A DNA stretch of 64,000 nt, taken from Bacteroidia bacterium. Lineage in GTDB: Bacteria; Bacteroidota; Bacteroidia; AKYH767-A; OLB10. The notes beneath the pieces were generated by a model. The model was not told the DNA's origin. It worked only from the letters and a program-made list of their open reading frames with translations, and ran no database searches. Position numbers and translations under genes: made by a program. Each line of letters begins with the position of its first letter. The first letter of the stretch is position 1. The stretch lies in NCBI GenBank assembly GCA_016788165.1, contig JAEUTH010000016.1, positions 28,454 to 92,453 of the forward strand. The letters are read 5' to 3'. Positions 60,360 through 64,000 of this stretch are shown here, piece after piece.

Positions 60360-63176
60360 ATGCCTAAAAACCAAAGTATAAAATCGGTTCTTATTATTGG
60401 CTCAGGGCCTATTGTAATTGGCCAAGCCTGCGAATTTGACTATTCAGGCTCGCAAGCATCGCGCTCGCTTAAAGAAGAAGGTATTGAGGTTACGCTAATT
60501 AATTCGAACCCGGCCACCATAATGACCGATAAGGTAACGGCCGACAACATTTACCTTAAGCCCCTAACCAAAAAGTCGATTGTCGAAATTTTAGAGAAAC
60601 ATAAAATAGATGCAGTACTACCCACCATGGGTGGCCAAACGGCATTAAACCTGGCCTTAGAGTGTGACAAAGCAGGCATCTGGAAAAAATATAATGTGGC
60701 AATGATTGGCGTAAACGTTGACGCCATAAAAACCACCGAAGACCGTGAATTGTTCAGGTTGCGCATGTTGGCTTTAAATGCATCCGTTTGTAAGGGACGT
60801 ACAGCTACATCATTCTTAGAAGGCAAAGAAATAGCTCAGGAAATTGGATTTCCGTTGGTAATAAGGCCATCGTTTACTTTAGGTGGCAGTGGTGGCGGTT
60901 TTGTTGAAACAGCCGAAGAATATGAAGCCAAACTTCAGTACGGATTACATGTATCGCCCGTACACGAAGTTTTAATTGAGCAAAGCATAAGCGGCTGGAA
61001 AGAATATGAACTGGAACTTTTGCGCGATAATGCCGGCAACGTAATTATCATCTGCTCCATCGAAAACTTTGACCCCATGGGCATACACACCGGTGACAGT
61101 GTTACCGTTGCCCCTGCTATGACCCTATCGGACACAGCGTATCAGAAAATGCGTAACCTGGCCATTACATGTATGAATGGCATTGGCCACTTTGCCGGAG
61201 GTTGTAATATTCAGTTTGCTTTAAACCCAAACAATGAATCAGAGATTATTGTTATCGAAATAAATCCGCGTGTGTCGCGCTCATCGGCACTGGCATCAAA
61301 AGCTACCGGATATCCCATTGCCAAAGTTGCTGCAAAGTTGGCTATCGGTTACAATTTAGACGAATTGAAAAATGCAGTTACTGGCAGCACTTCGGCCTTT
61401 TTCGAACCGGCTATTGACTATGTAATTGTAAAAATACCCCGCTGGAATTTCGATAAATTTAAAGGAGCCAACCGCCATTTAGGTTTGCAAATGAAATCGG
61501 TTGGCGAAGCAATGGGCATTGGCCGTAGTTTTCAGGAAGCATTACAAAAAGCAGCGCAATCGCTCGAAATTAAACGCAATGGCCTGGGTGCTGACGGACG
61601 CGAAACTACCGATCAAAAATTTTTACTCGATAGCTTAAAAAACCCATCCTGGAACAGGCTTTTTCATGTTTATGATGCTTTTAAATTGGGAATTCCTTTC
61701 GCTACTATACAAAAGTTAACCAAAATAGACCCCTGGTTTTTAAGACAAATTGAGGAACTGATAGATTTTGAAAAAGAAGTAAAACAATTTACTGTAAACA
61801 CCGTATCGGCAGCAATGCTTACACAAGCCAAAGCCTTAGGTTATGGCGACAGGCAAATTGCCCATTTATTAGGTTGTTTAGAAAGTGAAGTATTTGCAAA
61901 ACGTAATGAATTAGGAGTAAAACGGGTATGGAAAATGGTAGATACCTGTGCTGCTGAGTTTGAAGCCGCTACTCCCTATTTTTATTCGACCTTTGGTGCC
62001 GAAAACGAAAGCATAAGCAGCGATAAAAAGAAAATTATTGTATTGGGCAGTGGCCCTAACCGAATAGGGCAAGGCATTGAGTTTGATTACAGTTGTGTAC
62101 ATGGTGTGTTAGCTGCAAAAGAAATGGGCTACGAAACCATAATGATTAACTGCAACCCCGAAACGGTAAGTACCGATTTTGATATTGCCGATAAATTGTA
62201 TTTCGAACCTGTGTTTTGGGAACATATTTACGATATTATCCTTCATGAAAAACCCGAAGGCGTAATTGTGCAATTAGGAGGACAAACCGCATTAAAGCTT
62301 GCCGAAAAATTGGATAAGTATGGCATTAAGATAATTGGCACCAGTTACCAATCGCTCGACCTTGCCGAAGACCGTGGCAGCTTTAGTACACTGCTAAAAC
62401 AATTAGAAATACCCTACCCGAAATTTGGTGTAGTAGAAGATGCCGATCAGGCCATTACCTTATCACGCCAATTGGGCTTTCCACTATTGGTAAGGCCCAG
62501 TTATGTTTTGGGTGGCCAAAGCATGAAAATTGTAATAAACGAACAAGAACTTGAACAACATGTGGTAAACCTGCTTTATGATTTGCCGGGCAATAAAGTA
62601 TTGCTCGACCATTTTTTAGATAAAGCCATCGAAGCCGAAGCTGATGCTATTTGTGATGGAAACAACAGTTACATAATCGGCATTATGGAACATATTGAAC
62701 CGGCAGGCATACACAGTGGCGATAGCAATGCAGTATTGCCACCCTTTGATTTAAGTGCTGACGTAATAAATCAAATTGAGAATATTACCAAGCGCATTGC
62801 CAAAGCCATGCAGGTAAAAGGATTGATAAATATACAGTTTGCCATTAAAAACGAAGTAGTGTATGTTATCGAAGCCAATCCGCGTGCTTCGCGCACAGTG
62901 CCTTTTATTGCCAAAGCTTATGACGAGCCTTATGTAAACTATGCTACTAAACTGATGTTAGGTACACATACACTTGCCGATTTTAATTTTAATCCCCGCA
63001 AGCAAGGTTATGCTATTAAAATACCGGTATTTAGTTTCGAAAAATTTCAGGACGTAAACAAAGAATTAGGCCCCGAAATGAAATCTACAGGCGAAGCTAT
63101 TTATTTTATTGATGACCTGGAAGACGAGTTTTTTCAGAAAGTATATAGCGAACGTAATTTATATTTAAGTAAGTAA
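60360..63176 (+). CDS. carB: Carbamoyl-phosphate synthase large subunit, without allosteric domain
   Basis: This 938-residue subunit makes carbamoyl phosphate from bicarbonate, ATP and ammonia channelled from CarA, feeding pyrimidine and arginine synthesis. Two homologous ATP-grasp halves are seen, with RPSFTLGGSGGGF in the first and RPSYVLGGQSMKI in the second, and the pre-ATP-grasp starts GSGPIVIGQACEFDYSG and GSGPNRIGQGIEFDYSC. E. coli CarB is about 1070 residues; here the frame ends at the second half without the MGS-like allosteric domain. As far as I know this short form is common in Bacteroidota. carA is not in the window. Confidence 0.95.
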   Translation: MPKNQSIKSVLIIGSGPIVIGQACEFDYSGSQASRSLKEEGIEVTLINSNPATIMTDKVTADNIYLKPLTKKSIVEILEKHKIDAVLPTMGGQTALNLALECDKAGIWKKYNVAMIGVNVDAIKTTEDRELFRLRMLALNASVCKGRTATSFLEGKEIAQEIGFPLVIRPSFTLGGSGGGFVETAEEYEAKLQYGLHVSPVHEVLIEQSISGWKEYELELLRDNAGNVIIICSIENFDPMGIHTGDSVTVAPAMTLSDTAYQKMRNLAITCMNGIGHFAGGCNIQFALNPNNESEIIVIEINPRVSRSSALASKATGYPIAKVAAKLAIGYNLDELKNAVTGSTSAFFEPAIDYVIVKIPRWNFDKFKGANRHLGLQMKSVGEAMGIGRSFQEALQKAAQSLEIKRNGLGADGRETTDQKFLLDSLKNPSWNRLFHVYDAFKLGIPFATIQKLTKIDPWFLRQIEELIDFEKEVKQFTVNTVSAAMLTQAKALGYGDRQIAHLLGCLESEVFAKRNELGVKRVWKMVDTCAAEFEAATPYFYSTFGAENESISSDKKKIIVLGSGPNRIGQGIEFDYSCVHGVLAAKEMGYETIMINCNPETVSTDFDIADKLYFEPVFWEHIYDIILHEKPEGVIVQLGGQTALKLAEKLDKYGIKIIGTSYQSLDLAEDRGSFSTLLKQLEIPYPKFGVVEDADQAITLSRQLGFPLLVRPSYVLGGQSMKIVINEQELEQHVVNLLYDLPGNKVLLDHFLDKAIEAEADAICDGNNSYIIGIMEHIEPAGIHSGDSNAVLPPFDLSADVINQIENITKRIAKAMQVKGLINIQFAIKNEVVYVIEANPRASRTVPFIAKAYDEPYVNYATKLMLGTHTLADFNFNPRKQGYAIKIPVFSFEKFQDVNKELGPEMKSTGEAIYFIDDLEDEFFQKVYSERNLYLSK

Positions 63177-63372
63177 AGGTTTTTGTAATTGTTATTGAAG
63201 TAGCATTTTATTATTGGTTAAAATGATAGTTAAGGGTTAACAGAACAACTGAAAAACGATTATAATCCCACTACCCTAAACTTGCCACTGCCTGCCGGTG
63301 ACCGGATGTAGCAGCCTGAGCATTTAAATATTTTTGCTTGTGACTATTGTAGGAATAAAAACACGAAAATCA
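63177..63372. other. Intergenic stretch with no supported feature
   Basis: These 196 bases downstream of carB hold no ORF of note and no clear terminator. A GC-rich near-palindrome, CCGGTGACCGG, is at 63296-63306. The rest of the gene-free end of the window is the repeat region described separately. Confidence 0.5.
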
Positions 63373-63450
63373 ATCCTGTAATCTTAAAATCCTACAAATC
63401 ATAGTTCAAACAATTTTACTAACCACAACCTTAAACGCAGTATAAACCTG

Positions 63451-63573
63451 TTACTTTTTTACAACTTTTTTAAAAATAATAATTTGGCTAACTATTACCT
63501 TTAATATGTAGGGGCCTGCTGGCATTAAGGCAATGGGTATTTCCAAAACGTGTATGCCGTCTTTTAGGATTTG
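63451..63573 (-). pseudogene. Relic of a T9SS sorting tail, copy 1
   Basis: On the minus strand 40 codons read as a sorting-tail end, with IHVLEIPIALMPAGPYILKV followed by a stretch ending FKKVVKK and a stop. It has the hydrophobic GPYILKV/KKVVKK end typical of T9SS type A tails. An in-frame TAA lies two codons upstream of the segment and no start or longer ORF exists, so it is a truncated remnant rather than a gene. Confidence 0.7.
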
Positions 63574-63765
63574 CAATTAGAAACTAAGGATAAATTGAGT
63601 GGAGTGAGAAACTTTGTGATTCAATAAACCCTTGCTGCCCACAAATCAACGCACTCCCTAAAGGGAAAGAAAAATCAGGACTTAAAAATCCTATAATCTT
63701 AAAATCCTACAAATCATAGTTCAAACAATTTTACTAACCACAACCTTAAACGCAGTATAAACCCG

Positions 63766-63888
63766 TTACTTTTTTACAACTTTTTTAATAGCAATATTTT
63801 GGCTATCCATTACCTTTAATATGTAGGGGCCTGCTGGCATTAAGGCAATTGGTACTTCCAAAACGTGCATGCCGTTTTTTACCATTTG
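63766..63888 (-). pseudogene. Relic of a T9SS sorting tail, copy 2
   Basis: Same position in the second repeat unit: 40 codons with MHVLEVPIALMPAGPYILKV, then a segment ending IKKVVKK and a stop. It is diverged from copy 1 at about ten residues but keeps the same frame and length, and the same in-frame TAA two codons upstream. Confidence 0.7.
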
Positions 63889-64000
63889 CAATTAGAAACA
63901 AAAGATAAACGAAGAGGCGGTGAGAAGGTTTATAAAACAATAAACCCTTACTGCCCACAAATCAACGCACTCCCTAAAGGGTAATAACTAAAAACAGGAA

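Larger units (their letters stand above)
63373..64000. repeat. Two tandem copies of a 315-bp repeat
   Basis: Copy 1 (63373-63687) and copy 2 (63688 to the window edge) align throughout at an offset of 315 to 316 bases, sharing the CCTACAAATCATAGTTC block, ATATGTAGGGGCCTGCTGGC and CTGCCCACAAATCAACGCAC, with a CCCTAAAGGG palindrome near each end (63656 and 63972). They differ by scattered substitutions, so they are not recent identical duplicates. More copies could follow past the edge. Confidence 0.88.

Noticed and set aside
59700..60360. Chromosome origin near rpmH
   Set aside because: No dnaA, rnpA or yidC and no cluster of DnaA boxes; rpmH stands alone between rsmG and carB.
63373..64000. 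3' end of an intact T9SS gene entering from the right edge
   Set aside because: An in-frame TAA lies two codons upstream of the 40-codon segment in both copies and the flanking sequence repeats as a unit, so it is a relic.
1..64000. tRNA genes
   Set aside because: I scanned by eye for T-loop GTTCRANNC with matching acceptor stems and found none; a covariance-model scan would be decisive.

Overview
The window is about 64 kb of low-GC (AT-rich) chromosome from a member of the Bacteroidota, most likely a Chitinophagia/Sphingobacteriia-like environmental lineage. The evidence is a SusD-family lipoprotein, at least six proteins ending in Por/type IX secretion (T9SS) sorting tails, a bacillithiol gene (bshB1), a roughly 635-residue ribosomal protein S1, a CarB that lacks the C-terminal allosteric domain, and several matches to the Bacteroidota sigma-A -7 element TAnnTTTG. 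I saw no tRNA, rRNA, CRISPR array, integrase or transposase.

Layout. 1-9.5 kb is a secreted degradative block: SusD-like lipoprotein, LamG plus PNGase F-like T9SS protein, BNR-repeat T9SS protein and M1 aminopeptidase T9SS protein. 9.5-20 kb holds an MFS transporter diverging from an orphan OmpR-type response regulator, a further T9SS protein, a RhlE-like helicase, a tight operon (oxidase subunit III-like protein, Ycf48-like lipoprotein, soluble Ser/Thr kinase), a flippase and rnhB. 20-31 kb holds a large uncharacterised anchored protein, dnaX, msrA, a GH20 hexosaminidase, rdgB, a MaoC/PhaJ-like hydratase and a large PhaE-like protein. 31-35.4 kb is a surface-polysaccharide operon (glycosyltransferase, UDP-GlcNAc 2-epimerase, asparagine synthetase).

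35.5-41.7 kb is the accessory region. Two modules are inserted between rpsA and the glycosyltransferase, and each minus-strand unit ends in a near-identical hairpin repeat (copies at 35477, 38005 and 41723). Module 1 has a divergent XRE regulator and a three-gene operon for secreted proteins, two of them paralogous Cys-rich proteins of no family I recognise. Module 2 has two T9SS proteins behind a 14-nt G/C homopolymer that sits just after a plausible ATG, in a position to switch the reading frame.

41.8-60 kb is mostly housekeeping: rpsA, bshB1, a cytochrome c maturation operon (ccmB, ccmC, ccmD-like, ccmE, ccmF) running into a DUF2520/KdsC-like/UbiA/Maf string, then a minus-strand operon (MATE, fmt, sirtuin, DUF2179-like, FAD oxidoreductase), a PyrR-like phosphoribosyltransferase, trxB, an alkyltransferase-like protein, rsmG, rpmH and carB. 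The right end (63373-64000) is non-coding and holds two tandem 315-bp repeats. Each carries a 40-codon remnant of a T9SS sorting tail.

No single undescribed system is proven. The best leads are the hairpin-bounded modules with the Cys-rich secreted family, the homopolymer switch candidate, the PhaE-like protein with no synthase nearby, and the duplicated sorting-tail relics.
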